64,000 nucleotides of DNA from Notospermus geniculatus. Taxonomy: Eukaryota > Nemertea > Pilidiophora > Heteronemertea > Lineidae. This document shows, piece after piece, positions 39,067-56,396 of this stretch. Both the position numbers and the translations under genes were made by a program. The stretch lies in the NCBI GenBank assembly GCA_002633025.1, contig NMRB01000849.1, positions 22,140 to 86,139 on the forward strand, read 5' to 3'. The stretch's first letter is position 1. Every line of letters begins with the position of its first letter. The notes below the pieces were generated by a model that saw only the letters and a program-made list of their open reading frames with translations, made no database searches and was not told where the DNA came from.

Positions 39067-41758
39067 ATGGTGCAGAAAAGGTTCAAAAAGAAGAAAAACA
39101 AGCAGACTAAAGTCAATTTAATCTTTGATGAACAAGCCAGAGAGTATGTTTGTCTACAATTAGTCGAGTATCAAAAAGTTTCAGGGTTCAGGAAGTCACA
39201 TTTGTGTACATGGTGCAGCTAATTCTCCGTGACCGTGTGTGTGTGTGTGTGCCACCATGGCCACTGAGTACTGTGCATGCAGTAGTGCATGGTGTGTCTC
39301 TGCCATGTCTGCTGCTGCATCCAAAGAGATGAAAAGCACAAAAATTGACACACAATATATGATAACTAAAAAGGCAATTTCCAGAGTGTTTGCGAATTTT
39401 CGACCCCAACCGGGGTCTTCTTCAGGCTGGAACTTTACAATCCGAAACTCTAGAACAGACTTCATTTTGTATTATCTTGCTCTTCATTTATTTTCTAGGC
39501 CTTATTTGTTATCACTTCCTCATACATTTGTTTAATATAAATTACTCTTACTATGGTCTTGGGGGTATTGTACTGTTAGTATAATTATACTGTTAGTTTA
39601 ATTCCTCCAAGCTATATTTTCCCTTCAGCCTAGTCAAGCCTTACATTCACTAATTACATTTCTGTTAGGTTGAGCAACCACCTTTTGGGGCTTGTACTCT
39701 TTTCTTTCCTTAATTGCTGTCACGTCCTGTTTGGATGGGATACTTCATGTCTACATTTGGGTTTCAGCTCAGTCTGTTCTAGAGTTTCGGATTGTAAAGT
39801 TCCAGCCTGAAGAAGACCCCGGTTGGGGTCGAAAATTCGCAAACACTCTGGAAATTGCCTTTTTAGTTATCATCGTCTGCTGCTGCATGACACACTTGAC
39901 TTGGACACCATGCATGGGTGAAACTGTTACTGACCATTATTGTGTTAGGTTGTGTGCATGCACATGCATGGTCTGTGTAGTGTGTGGGCCTAGGCCTATG
40001 TCATGACTTGGAGGAATTCCTCCAAGGTCATGATGTGTCGTCTTCAGCAGGAAAGATAGGCCGACCTCAATAATGACGTCAGGCAGGGTTTCCGCCAGAA
40101 AAAAAATGAGGGTAGGCCTACGGACCCAAAAAAATTTTTTTTTGAAAAAAAATGTTTGAAAAAAATTTTTTTTTGAGTTTTTTTCTTCTTTTAGGTTTTA
40201 ACGATGTTTGGTGCCATTTAGGCGCATTTTGAATTGAAGCATAAAATCCCTGCGCCGGTCATGCCGGTTTTTCTGTTTGGTTTTGTCCGGCCTGTTAGCC
40301 AAACTTTCCAACATGAATACTGCTGTAAATGGTGAAAAACAATGAATACTGCTGATAAATATGTGAATTTATCAAATAAAGACTGCATGTAGGCCTACCG
40401 TACAACATTATATTTCATGATTTGACTTCTTCAAATTGCTTAAGGCATCATCAGGAGGTTTAGGCCTATATCACTTCATGGAAAAATGGTTACCAAACGT
40501 TTTTGAGAGTACGGATCCGTACCCTTGAAAAATTTAAGGGTACGGAATTTTACCCATTTTACCCTCTGGCAGAAACCCTGTCAGGCAGGGTGTCCCCCCA
40601 AAAAGTAACATACCAAATTTACTCACACTTGACTCTCATTTGTCAGTTATTTTTAGCACGTAGGCCTAAGCGTAGGTAGGACTCCATTTTCTGTTGTTGC
40701 TTTTCAGGAGTTTTCTGACTGGTTTTAAGAAGAGGAAAGATGAAAGACGAAAAAGAGCAAGGAAGCAGCTGGAGCAGCAGTTCAAGGAAGAGAAAAGAAG
40801 AATCCGACAAAAGGTAGGCCGGAGCCGGGCCTATAATGAGTAACCACACGACGGTAACCGGCCAGTCTAACACTGACATATTTAGTTTGATAATGTGTAC
40901 ACCATTTAGTTTGATAATGTGTACACCACACCAGTATGATGGTACTCTATCAGTGACATTTTGGCCTCACAGACGTCATTCCTGACATTTGTTCTTTCTC
41001 CTGTAAGGTAGCTAAATTTCCTCTTGATGAAAGAAGTGTAAACAATACTATGTATTAATTTCACTTTTCAGGAGAAGGACAAAATGTTAATGAGAATAAG
41101 AAGTCAGCTGCCCTTGGAAGAGACTGACGAAGTTCTGGAATCCAGGACGTATGAACTCCCTAATCACACAGTTTGCATCACTGAGGTGGCTGAAGTGGAC
41201 CTTGCTCAAGATGATGGCACCCGACTCGGGACCAACAAGGTAAAACGTGATTCATTTGTAGAGAAGGTGATTTCACAGAACAGGATGATTCGGTTGACTA
41301 TAATGGTAATAATCGTCCAGAAGATGCTCAGAGACGAGGAAGGTTTGTATTGATAATCTGTCTGGCTTGGTATATAAAGCCACTTCGCTACCGTTCTGTG
41401 CTGTCTCTTCTGTTGTTCATCAAAAGGAGCAAACTGACTACGTACAGTATCAACAATTGATATGTCAGGTTCACCTTGTCTGCTTTTCTGGTCTGGGCCT
41501 GAACCAAAATTTCAGAGGGTATGATAGAATTGCATTTCATTCTACTCTTCGTGGGTTTACACAACTTTCTTTTTTAGCCAATGTGTTGAGGTAAATGAGC
41601 ACCACACACGACCAACAAGCAAGAACAGACGGAGAAAACAACTAATAAATCCATTTGAACCTAAAAAACGGTGCCGTGGTGGACAACAAAAACTACATAC
41701 CGGTAATTCAAAAAAGCAGCACACTGGCAAGCAGAGGAGACATCGTACCAAATCTTGA
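39067..41758 (+). CDS. NOL12: NOL12 (nucleolar protein 12 / Rrp17), complete
   Basis: Exons 39067-39143, 40708-40813, 41072-41239, 41284-41342, 41578-41758; 591 nt, 196 residues (human about 213). Family hallmarks in order: basic start QKRFKKKKNKQTKVNLIFD, SFLTGFKKRKDERRKRARKQ, coiled basic LEQQFKEEKRRIRQKEKDKM, the conserved PNHTVCITEV, and a Lys/Arg-rich C-terminus (KNRRRK, QRRHRTKS). Rrp17/NOL12 proteins are nucleolar RNA-binding factors in 5' end processing of pre-60S rRNA. Exon 4 uses the AG in AGAACAG and keeps the frame with exon 5; reading on past exon 3 instead adds an unrelated tail. Intron 1 carries two facing hammerhead-like repeats and a 497-bp element. Confidence 0.92.
39335..39470 (-). 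repeat. dispersed hammerhead-like repeat, copy 4
   Basis: Minus orientation with intact core (CCTGAAGA, GACCCC-GGTT-GGGGTC, GAAA, CTCTGGAA). It lies in NOL12 intron 1, facing copy 5 about 280 bp away, so the two could pair as a long inverted repeat. Confidence 0.75.
39748..39877 (+). repeat. dispersed hammerhead-like repeat, copy 5
   Basis: Plus orientation, nearly identical to the complement of 39335-39470 and to 50491-50640 over TACATTTGGGTTTCAGCTCA through CTCTGGAAATTGCCTTTTTA. Intact core. Confidence 0.75.
40084..40580. mobile_element. 497-bp CAGGGTTTCCGCCAG element, 5-bp duplication
   Basis: CAGGGTTTCCGCCAGAAA to CCCTCTGGCAGAAACCCTG, flanked by TCAGG (40079-40083, 40581-40585). Same family as 36578-36937 and 50196-50338. 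Located in NOL12 intron 1. Confidence 0.93.
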
Positions 41759-42178
41759 TTGTGTTGTTGGGGACCTGGATTGCATGGGAATTCAAATGCC
41801 ATCTGAACCTGCTTTATGTGGAAGGAGCAGGTAGCCTACGGTACACATGTACTCATGTACCGGTACGTGCATTCTTCAATAACTGTGTTATTCACTCTCA
41901 GACTGCTGATAGGACATTTATCATACAACTGTGTTCACTATACAGGTTTTTGGTCTTCCACCAGATGTCCTGAAGTGGCAAAGAATTTTACCCAGGCTTG
42001 CCCATTTAGGCAGTACCGTATGCTCCATCTGAAGCAGCCAGTGGCTTATTTGGCCAAGTAATCCGAGGAATCAGACAGAGCCATAGCTGCTTAAACATGA
42101 GCCATAGAAATGGAGGGGGTACTGAAACCAGCAGATCACAGGAATGGTGACTGCTTTGTACACTTTGCAGGACACAAA

Positions 42179-42184
42179 AATAAA
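42179..42184 (+). terminator. NOL12 poly(A) signal AATAAA
   Basis: AATAAA 421 bp after the NOL12 stop, followed within 30 bases by a TGTTGTATTTTATTG tract. It gives a plausible 3' UTR of about 440 nt. Confidence 0.55.
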
Positions 42185-44983
42185 GATCAAGATGTTGTAT
42201 TTTATTGAGCATTTATTTAGTTTTGATACAATGACTGCTATTTATGATGATCATGATAAAAACAAATTGTCATCATAAACCATTCGCAGACCTTCATCAT
42301 TCTGTACAAAACCCCGCTGTTATCATCCCTCCTACCGTAATCACCATAGCATGATTTCGCCCTTTACACATGTACTGTCTTCCCCATAGCATTCGCTTTA
42401 CCATCATACCAATAGCACTTCACCCTGTACCATCATCCCCATAGCATTTCCCCTTGTACCATCATCCCCATAGCGTATTGCCCACTACCATCATCGATCG
42501 ATGATCTGAATGTGATGTTTGACGACGAGGCCTCTTGATGGCAAAGAAAAACATGACTTCCTCGAGGAAGCTGCAGAAAAAAACATTTCAAGGAGTGAAA
42601 GAGGACACCAGGCAACAAAAGTGAGATGTCTTCATAAACATTGATAAAAGTTATCCGAGTCTGTTTATCTCGCAATACAAGAGGGACAGCGGAGGCCTAA
42701 GACAACAGAAAAGCTACACTTAGCTGGTCTTTTGTACAGCATGAATCAAAAACCGTCCATACTGAGACAGGTATGAATTTGTTCAAGACAGTTCATAGAA
42801 GGGTGAAAAAGCCGAGTACATGTGCAATGTACAGCCAGTTGTGAATACTACACCAGACATGTAGTTACAATGAGATCAACAAGAACATTATAACATCTGC
42901 TTTGTTCATGATTCACAGGGCAGGCCATATTATGATTCGATTTAAAACTCCACACCCTCATTCTAATACCTCCTGTCAAAAGAAGGGTCAGATACAGAAC
43001 AAATGTCACATACTTTTTGTTTATATGAAATCCGATACTACACATTAAATGAGTCAAGAGGACAAGTGTTTTAAAAGTACATCCTGAAGAGACTACAAAC
43101 TGCAGAATCCAAACCACACAAGATGGTTGATATTGCAAACCTCCATAGACCATCTCTTTTGGCACTATCTGAACCAGATTTAAGGTGCCCATCCACGGGA
43201 TAGTTTTCTCGCGTGAGTTGGCTCTTTATGGGCAACTCGACTGCGAGCAGTTGTTTGTGTCATTGGTCTCAGCGTAAGCCGTGAGGATACAAATAATGGT
43301 GAATTGCCCATTGTAAGCCAACTTCTGCGAGAAAACTCTCCCATGCATAGGCACCTTTAGTCAACACGTATTGCTGGAACAGACAGAAATCAATCTATAA
43401 ACACATCAAAGTCAATAGCAACTTGGGAAAATAGATTTCAAAGAAGGAAGTTTCTACACGGCTTTACTCTTTACGAGGTGGAGTCAATTGTGATCTCCCA
43501 CATAGTGTATTATATTATGTCCACATCATAACGGTTACGCCAAGCACCAGAACTAACATGAAGCCTGATATAGGTGGCACCACTAGTCTCTCCTATTTAT
43601 AGTAGTGTCATATTGATAAAATTTGTATACCAAAATACTCTATGTATCTATGCACATACATAAACATCAAGTTTAAAGATACGTACTTTCCCAAGCAAAC
43701 TAGGAAACATGGTTAAACTGCAGATAAAGGGCTTTTTAAAAGCTAACATTGTCGGGTTACGCTGTAAATGTATGAAAATGAAATGAAACATCCCAATCTT
43801 CCTCTCCACTGACTTCCCACTTTAACCAAAGGATACTTGTTGTCCAGTGGTTGCTGGAAGAGGATACTTCCACATATCACACTTCATCTCATACCACGAC
43901 ATTACCCCGGTGGGTCATAGACCTACTCCACAGGTTGTACAGGTACAGGTGAGTACAATGTCTGATTGATATTGAATAAAAACAACACACATCATCAAGA
44001 ATTGTCCTATGGCACTCAGTCCCCATTGTCTTGAATCATCATTATCCAAAATAACTGATTACATGTACCGCATTATAATTCAATGAGTAGAAAACAAATC
44101 ATCATGTTGTAAACACAGAATATGGAGGGTTCCAACTTCCCATTATGAGACGGATCACCATTCACAATAACACAATCACTTACCAGTGATGTTATTTCAG
44201 GAGGAACACAGCAGCCTCTTCCCAGTGCCTTTTACAAGTTTCTTCACATAACATACCATTGGTTCTTGTATTGAAATCACGGTCAACTGACCGGGACCAA
44301 AGTAAAGGAACATAGCATTTTAATCGACAAAATCTGAAAAACTCGCTTGGTAACTGCATTCTAAAAGAGGAAAAATACCGCGATTTGAGGAGTGAGTGCA
44401 TGAAGTCATGGTTGCTTTGGATACACACGATGAAAAGTTATATTCATGTACACCTAAAGTTGCAAACATGTAATATTATAGATAAATAGATTATACTGCC
44501 CCCTATGGGAGTGATGGAGGATGAATCACAAAAGATTATTAAAGACAATGGCTTCACATTATGGTTTGTTGAAAACCGTGGTGCAAACAATTATTATTCA
44601 ATGATTTTGATTTGGTGCTGATAAAAAACAACATAATCACGCATTGGAAAATCAAACTATGACTCTCAAAAGTGATCTCTGCTCAATTTTAACAAAACGT
44701 TTATGTGAACAAATTGAGAAATACCCTACTTGTCTTGGGGTAATAGAAGAGAATGTATGAAGTGACTGAAACCAGACTTGTAACCTGGTTTGGGTCACAT
44801 GATGCCAGCATGGTTGCTCTGTCTGGTGCAGAGACGGTCACATCTAACAGGACGTGGGATTGACTCTAGGATGCTGATGAGAGCTCCGGTCCCAGCATCA
44901 TCCAGCAGTACGTTTTAACTCTTCAATCATGATGATCCTCTTTCCTGTGGAGCAAATGTGTCCTTAGCACTAGATTCGGATTA
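42185..44983. other. intergenic, mostly unassigned
   Basis: Contains an imperfect tandem array of CCATAGCA / TGTACCATCATCCC words (42300-42490) and the MITE at 43182-43358. A minus frame at 44428-44192 has no recognised domain. Part of this could be 3' UTR of the minus-strand GRB2 gene, but no signal fixes its end. Confidence 0.45.
43182..43358. mobile_element. 177-bp inverted-repeat MITE
   Basis: AAGGTGCCCATCCACGGGAT and, inverted, AAGGTGCCTATGCATGGGAG; AGTTTTCTCGC pairs with GCGAGAAAACT. Confidence 0.75.
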
Positions 44984-45180
44984 CTGTAAACCGTGAAATT
45001 TTCGCGACGCTAAAGGTTGGCGAATTTAGCATTTATGAAAACCGCGAAGACTAATTTCCGCATTTACCTTCATAATTCAATGGAAAATGCATAAGGGTTT
45101 GTATTTTCACGCTGTTTAAGTTCGCGTTTCAGCCCATGAACGCGAAAATAAAACGCACACGAAAATTTCATGGTTTACAG
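44984..45180. mobile_element. 197-bp TIR element, TA duplication
   Basis: CTGTAAACCGTGAAATTTTC and, inverted, CTGTAAACCATGAAATTTTC, with TA on each side (44982-44983, 45181-45182). Confidence 0.8.
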
Positions 45181-45255
45181 TATCATTCTTGGCATCTTCT
45201 GATCTCCTCTTGTCACGAGCGTTTTGATGGCAATGAGGCAGTGATTTAGTTGGAA

Positions 45256-45602
45256 TGGAGCAAGTCAGACGAAGTCCAATCCACTGTCGAATGAAGCAAG
45301 TCAGATGAGGTCCAGTCCACTGTCGAATGGACCAAGTCAGATGAGGTCCAGTCCACTGTCGAATGAAGCAAGTCAGATGAGGTCCAGTCCACTGTCGAAT
45401 GAAGCAAGTCAGATGAGGTCCAGTCCACTGTCGAATGGACAAAGTCAGATGAGGTCCAGTCCACTGTCGAATGAAGCAAGTCAGATGAAGTCCAGTCCAC
45501 TGTCAAATGGACCAAGTCAGATGAGGTCCAGTCCACTGTCGAATGAAGCAAGTCAGATGAAGTCCAGTCCACTGTCGAATGAAGCAAGTCCACTGTCGAA
45601 TA
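45256..45602. repeat. 36-bp minisatellite, about 9 units
   Basis: The unit contains AAGTCAGATGAGGTCCAGTC and CACTGTCGAATG; ACTGTCGAAT recurs every 36 bp from 45282 to 45569. Because 36 is divisible by three, long open frames appear on both strands; they are repeat by-products. Confidence 0.93.
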
Positions 45603-45814
45603 TCATGACAGCCCACTCCAATCATCAAAACACTCTCATGATCTCGCACAGCTATACAATAAATACCAAGCAGATAACATAACTTATAAGTTAAAATAAG
45701 TTGCCAGCAAAGTTTGAATGAACATGCCTAGCTAGAGATGCTTTCAGATTAACAGACTGGTATATACACAAGCAAGAGAATTTGATTATAATCATCTTAT
45801 GGCGTACATTTATC

Positions 45815-47931
45815 GTGACTACCATGTGCACGTCTTGAAGACCAAATATGGGAGTTAACCCTCATTTCATGTACACCGATACCAGATAAGCCTCATATCA
45901 TGTACACCGACCGATACCAGATAGGCCTACTCTATTTTTAGTGTAAGATGTTATGTCTGATTACAGTGTAAACACTCAGCTCAACATCTAATTTGATAAC
46001 ATCCGTGGCCTACAGGGGGAGTTTGCACCATATTGTGATTCCCCACAGCACCAACAAAATATTGACAGTAAGCGATCAAGTAAACTGGCAACCACACTTG
46101 GAACATGTCACGTGACTTGATTGATGAAAGTGGCTCAACAAATGAGGCTAACTTTGTGTCATTCCCACCGCGTCACACTGGTGGTAAACTGATCTAATTG
46201 GGTGAGTGCGGACCCTGCATATGTGGGTCAGTCTGGACCCTGCTTGAGTGGGTCAGTCTGGACCCTGCTTGAGTGGGTCAGTCTGGACCCTGCTTGAGCA
46301 GCAGTTTATCTTGACCAACTGGAGAAAGCGCTTCACTGACCATGGCAAGGTCAAAACTCATCTCCCAAGCCGACAACAACTTGGTATCATAGAGCAGACA
46401 TTCACACATCACTTTATCATTTCATCCCTCCAGATTACAAATGACCAGATAATGAGGAGATCCCCAAAGTTTAATGACGAATATTGTAGTTCACATCAAT
46501 CAATATGAAACATTATTCAACAATAATTTCTTTCAATTTGAGAGAATCACCTCCCCTATTATTACGGTAGTTATTAGATGGCAGTGATCTTCCAGTGGCC
46601 AAGACCACGTCAGTTCTTCAAACTGATAAATCACACCACCACAAAAAGAACACAACGCTAAGTAGTTAGTATGCCAGCCAATGTTATGATTCATTGGTTG
46701 TCCATGTGCTATGAGTCCACTTGACCACCTGTTCTAAATGCAATAACGTATTGACCTACACGAGTGTACATGGAAAATGTCACACATACTACCGGTATAA
46801 TGGTTTTGTACAACTTTCCATACTGACAGAACTTGGAGACAAGCTGAGCAAGTAGTATAATGTGAACTGCACATAGATTACAATGTAGCACAGTGACTAC
46901 CATGTGCACGTCTTGAAGACCAAATATGGGAGTTAACCCTCATTTCATGTACACCGATACCAGATAAGCCTCATATCATGTACAACGATACCAGATAGGC
47001 CTACTCTATTTTTAGTGTAAGATGTTATGTCTGATTTTAGTGTAAACACTCAGCTCAACATCTAATTTGATAACACTCGTGGCCTACAGGGGGAGTTTGC
47101 ACCATATTGTGATTCCCCACAGCACCAACAAAATATTGACAGTAAGCGATCAAGTAAACTGGCAACCACACTTGGAACATGTCACGTGACTTCATTGATG
47201 AAAGTGGCTCAACAAATGAGGCTAACTTTGTGTCATTCCCACCGCGTCACACTGGTAAACTGATCTAATCGGGTGAGTGCGGACCCTGCGTATGTGGGTC
47301 AGTCTGGACCCTGCTTGAGTGGGTCAGTCTGGACCCTGCTTGAGCAGCAGTTTATCTTGACCAACTGGAGAAAGCGCTTCACTGACCATGGCAAGGTCAA
47401 AACTCATCTCCCAGGCCGACAACAACTTGGTATCATAGAGCAGACATTCACACATCACTTTATCATTTCATCTCTCCAGATTACAAATGACCAGATAGGC
47501 TAATGAGGAGATCCCCAAAGTTTAATGACGAATATTGTAGTTCACATCAATCAATATGAAACATTATTCAACAATAATTTCTTTCAATTTGAGAGAATCA
47601 CCTCCCCTATTATTAGATGGCAGTGATCTTCCAGTGGCCAAGACCACGTCAGTTCTTCAAACTGATAAACCACACCACCACAAAAAGAACACAACGCTAA
47701 GTAGTCAGTATGCCAGCCAATGTTATGATTCATTGGTTGTCCATGTGCTATGAGTCCACTTGACCACCTGTTCTAAATGCAATAATGTATTGACCTACAC
47801 GAGTGTACATGGAAAATGTCACACATACTACCGGTATATGGTTTTGTACAACTTTCCATACTGACAGAACTTGGAGACAAGCTGAGCAAGTAGTATAATG
47901 TGAACTGCACATAGATTACAATGTAGCACTG
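45815..47931. repeat. 1.08-kb tandem duplication
   Basis: GTGACTACCATGTGCACGTC begins both units (45815 and 46893), which end with TACAATGTAGCAC. They are nearly identical. The first has one extra copy of a 25-bp subrepeat (GTGGGTCAGTCTGGACCCTG). No gene recognised; it lies between NOL12 and GRB2. Confidence 0.92.
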
Positions 47932-48448
47932 TGGGATAAGTCCTTATAACACTCATCTTCTTATTGAGACCTTAAAGTTACAACAAAAACTTCACCCAAC
48001 GCAATGAAAACCCCATTTCCTCTGTTTCCAACTTCATCAAGTTGGACCACCGTTACCGTTCAGCTTCTGCTTCATATCAGAGATTGCTGTACCAACAGTT
48101 CATATGACCCGATTGGTGTTATTTAGGCCTGCTGTTGTCATAAAATGATTCTAAACAAAGAAAAAAAATCAAACATGAATCTGACAACATATCATCAACA
48201 AGGCCCACAACATACCGGTACTAACTTCCAGCAACAAGAAAGGCAGTCAAAGAGGTCAGGGTTTCATGGAGCTACAGAACAGAAATTAGTTGGGGCTATA
48301 CTCCACGGATAATTTCTGACTGTGCTAGAAGCTAGTGAAACTAATGACTCATTGACTTGTCAAAACAAGATTTCCATAACAAGATGAGCGTTATTATTAG
48401 AAACTTAAGCATCATAGTCACATAATCAAGTTCTCTTCTTGTCAATGA
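47932..48448. other. probable GRB2 3' UTR side
   Basis: Immediately 3' of the GRB2 stop on the minus strand. No clear minus-strand AATAAA or other gene was found. Confidence 0.4.
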
Positions 48449-53585
<5,137 letters not shown>

Positions 53586-55089
53586 CTTGGATTCGAGAGC
53601 AGCTGAGCTGCCACCTTCCTTCGATAGATTTTTGAACTAAACAGGATTAGGGCCTATAACTGTACGTTCAAAGCGGACAGAATCGGTAGCTATAACTTCA
53701 ACTATGTTGTATCGGTGTTGTGTACGCGAAAGTCTCCTGGGATTGCAGAATCACGGCCGAAACACGACAAGTAGAACTTCCTCCTGCACTAAAGGTAGGC
53801 CTACAATGTACATGACGTACTACATACAGTATACACTACAAATTTGTACGTAGTTCGCCGTGTGCTTGCAACAGAACGAAAAGTGACTCACGGAACTATT
53901 TATCGGAAAAAATCGGACTCACAAAAAATGGTGACAGTCAAGTCAGGCATAAATATTTGGACTAGAAGTAACAAAAATATTTTTTTATCCATTTATTGCA
54001 TATTTATTTTATTAATTGCAGAATAACAAGCTTCACTGTCCATTGTTATTTTAGTACTCATTTTCTATGCACATTCATATTTATTCATAAGTCAGTGAAG
54101 CGGTAGACCATAATCTCCAAGTGTTATACAATAAATTTGCTTTTTTTCTTAATTGCGATAGAATTGGGCATATATTTTGAGACCTAGGACACGAATTATT
54201 TTTATTTGTATGGAATTGTTATTTTTATCATAATAATTTATCATTTAATCATTTAGATGGAAAAAAGCCACTTCAGCAGCAGTACTACTCTCATTGTGTT
54301 TCACAGGTCGGCGCTAGGCGGCGGTATGCAAGCACCAACCTGTGTCCGCACGAGCCGCATCACGCCGAATTTGGCGTAAAAAGACTTCAACTGACCACCA
54401 AACTATTAGCCAAGAGGCAATTCGGTGTGTTCATAACAGTCTATTACAGAATAAAAGATTTTGCTCGGTGGGGCAAGATTAGCGGTGAGCGACTTCGCCA
54501 TGCAGGTGGCAACATGCTGACTGTCAATAAAGTTAGCGTTAGCGTTTATCGTAGGACTTCTTAACCTCTCTATTGTTTGGTCGTTTCGTGACACGCTTTC
54601 GCTACCGAATTTAATGCCTTCTAACTTTCATTTCATGATTTTTTATTTTGTCTGTTGTGTGAAATTGTAGATATAGACTGTTAATTTTTTGGCCGGGGCT
54701 ATTTGCACAGCATGCTGTGTAACTAAGGAGTGAATTTTTATTTACACAGCAAGTACATGTACGTATTTAATATTCATAAGCATCATTAGGTTCTGCCCCG
54801 CCCACATTTTGCTCTGTAAATTAGGAAAAGATGATATTTTCACAGCGAAATTTTAGAATTCGGCAAAATGAGCCAATTTTAGAATTCGGCAAAATGAGCC
54901 ATACATGGCCACTTACAGGGCACCAGCTTGGAACGAATGCTACTTCGGCCTACGTATTTCGATCTCATAAGTCAGTAGACGTTTGATTCTGGGCAAGTGC
55001 ATGGCGAGATTTTACTGTACGTCCCCTAGATACGTGTACAGGTGTACTCTGCCCAGGGAGCTCTTGACAAACATATTTGTCATCACAAC
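53586..55089. other. GRB2 5' flank and repeat remnants
   Basis: Immediately upstream of the GRB2 start codon (minus). 54560-54690 (GGTCGTTTCGTGACACGCTT; GAATTTAATGCCTTCTAACT) reappears inverted at 57645-57765, so it is a dispersed repeat. No coding exon recognised. Confidence 0.45.
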
Positions 55090-55265
55090 CAGAGGTGAAG
55101 CTAGAAGGGGCGGGGCGGGGGCAAGTGCCCCCCAGGTGGTCCGGAAAAACGTGTTTTTCATGCACATTTTGACCGAAAATTAGCAAAATATGGTCTTTTG
55201 CCCCCACCCCCCACCCCCAGAGGACGTTTTGCCTCCCCCAGGACAAAAAGCTAGCTACGCCCCTG
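55090..55265. mobile_element. 176-bp CAGAGGTGAAGCTAG element, 5-bp duplication
   Basis: CAGAGGTGAAGCTAGAAG to AAGCTAGCTACGCCCCTG, flanked by ACAAC (55085-55089, 55266-55270). GC-rich centre, non-coding. Confidence 0.88.
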
Positions 55266-55663
55266 ACAACCTGTCTTATCACTCAAATATGTAGGCCGAT
55301 AATGGAAGATGTTCTTATACTCCGATAGGTGCCTAGGTCAGGTCCGTCATCTGGTATTGCAGCCTGTTTCTATGACCCAAGTCTTAGACACCTATGTGCA
55401 GATGTGACGCATTCTGTCGGTTTTCGTCAGTCGCATAGCTAACTCCCCTGGGGTTGTGGGTCAGAGTATGGGGATGAGTGCGAATACCAGGGTGTGCCCT
55501 TGCCCATGTTGATGTGACGATTCTGTAGCCGACTTCCATCAGTGTCACCAAGATTAATTAACCAATTGTTCCATGTAGAAATGTAAAAGATTCACAACAG
55601 TTCTTTGAGAAAAGAAAAAGAAAGTAAAAAAGGGAAAAAAAGAAAAAAACTAAGACAACTACC

Positions 55664-55735
55664 GGGATTCGAACCCGTGGGTTACAGTCCCTCCGTCTTT
55701 GCACTGCGCTAGTCAACAGACTGAAAACAAGGCGT
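55664..55735 (-). repeat. tRNA-like sequence, Tyr-like anticodon loop
   Basis: On the minus strand GACTAGCGCAGTGCAAAGAC resembles an A box, GGGACTGTAACCC an anticodon arm (GTA) and CGGGTTCGAATCCCG a perfect T arm; outer bases ACAACTACC and GGTAGTTGT partly close. The D arm is irregular, so a pseudogene or SINE head is likelier than a working tRNA. Confidence 0.5.
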
Positions 55736-55914
55736 GTGAATAATCCCTACGTTGTTTAATACGCCCCGTGCATAAATTATCGTAATGCATCCTCATTATG
55801 ATCTCGCCTTTTCATTGGTTAGAATCTGCTGTGTAAGCAGTGCGAAAACTAAGAAATATGGTACTGTTTTCACAGCAACTTGCTGTGCAAATAGTCACGG
55901 CGTAATTTTTTTAG

Positions 55915-56067
55915 GCTGCTTCTCCACGAGGCGTTTGCGGACGCGATTTCAGTCACGGGCGGGAGCGGGTGCGGGTGAAATAGCTAATGGGAAATACGTT
56001 GGTTCGATTTTTTCCACCCGCGCCCGCCTCCTATTCCGCGCCCACAAACGCCTCGTGGAAAAGCAGC
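55915..56067. mobile_element. 153-bp GC-rich MITE
   Basis: GCTGCTTCTCCACGAGGCG and, inverted, GCTGCTTTTCCACGAGGCG. The right half (TTTTTTCCACCCGCGCCCGC) is also present at 25925-25985. Confidence 0.85.
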
Positions 56068-56396
56068 TTTATGCGAAAGGCTGGCGGTATAAAAGTAAGA
56101 TCAGTCATTAATGTTCAAGCAAATATCTGTTTAGAAAGAAATTCGCAAACGAATTTAGGTTGAATGGAAAGAGCATTCATTCCTGGATTACAACCAAATA
56201 AGTTTTTGAAGAATGTAAGCAGAGATTTGGGAGACATGGACTAATGATCTCAGATTGAAATGCTCCTCTCTTATCTATTTTTGCTTGGACTGAAGTTGCG
56301 ATATGTAGAAGCGCGCTAGAATTCCGCGGGAAGTACTCGGCCATATTCTGGGTGCGATGTTGAGGGCCTAAAAACTTGGAAGGGAGCGCGCCTGGG

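Noticed and set aside
41240-41353. Read-through extension of NOL12 exon 3
   Set aside because: The extension has no family similarity; splicing to 41284-41342 and 41578 restores the basic C-terminus in frame.
44192-44428. 78-codon minus-strand frame as a gene
   Set aside because: No recognisable domain, no splice partners, and it lies where GRB2 3' UTR or intergenic sequence is expected.
45116-45682. Long frames with repeating 12-residue units on both strands
   Set aside because: They are produced by a 36-bp minisatellite (a multiple of three), open in several frames at once and without splice or start context.
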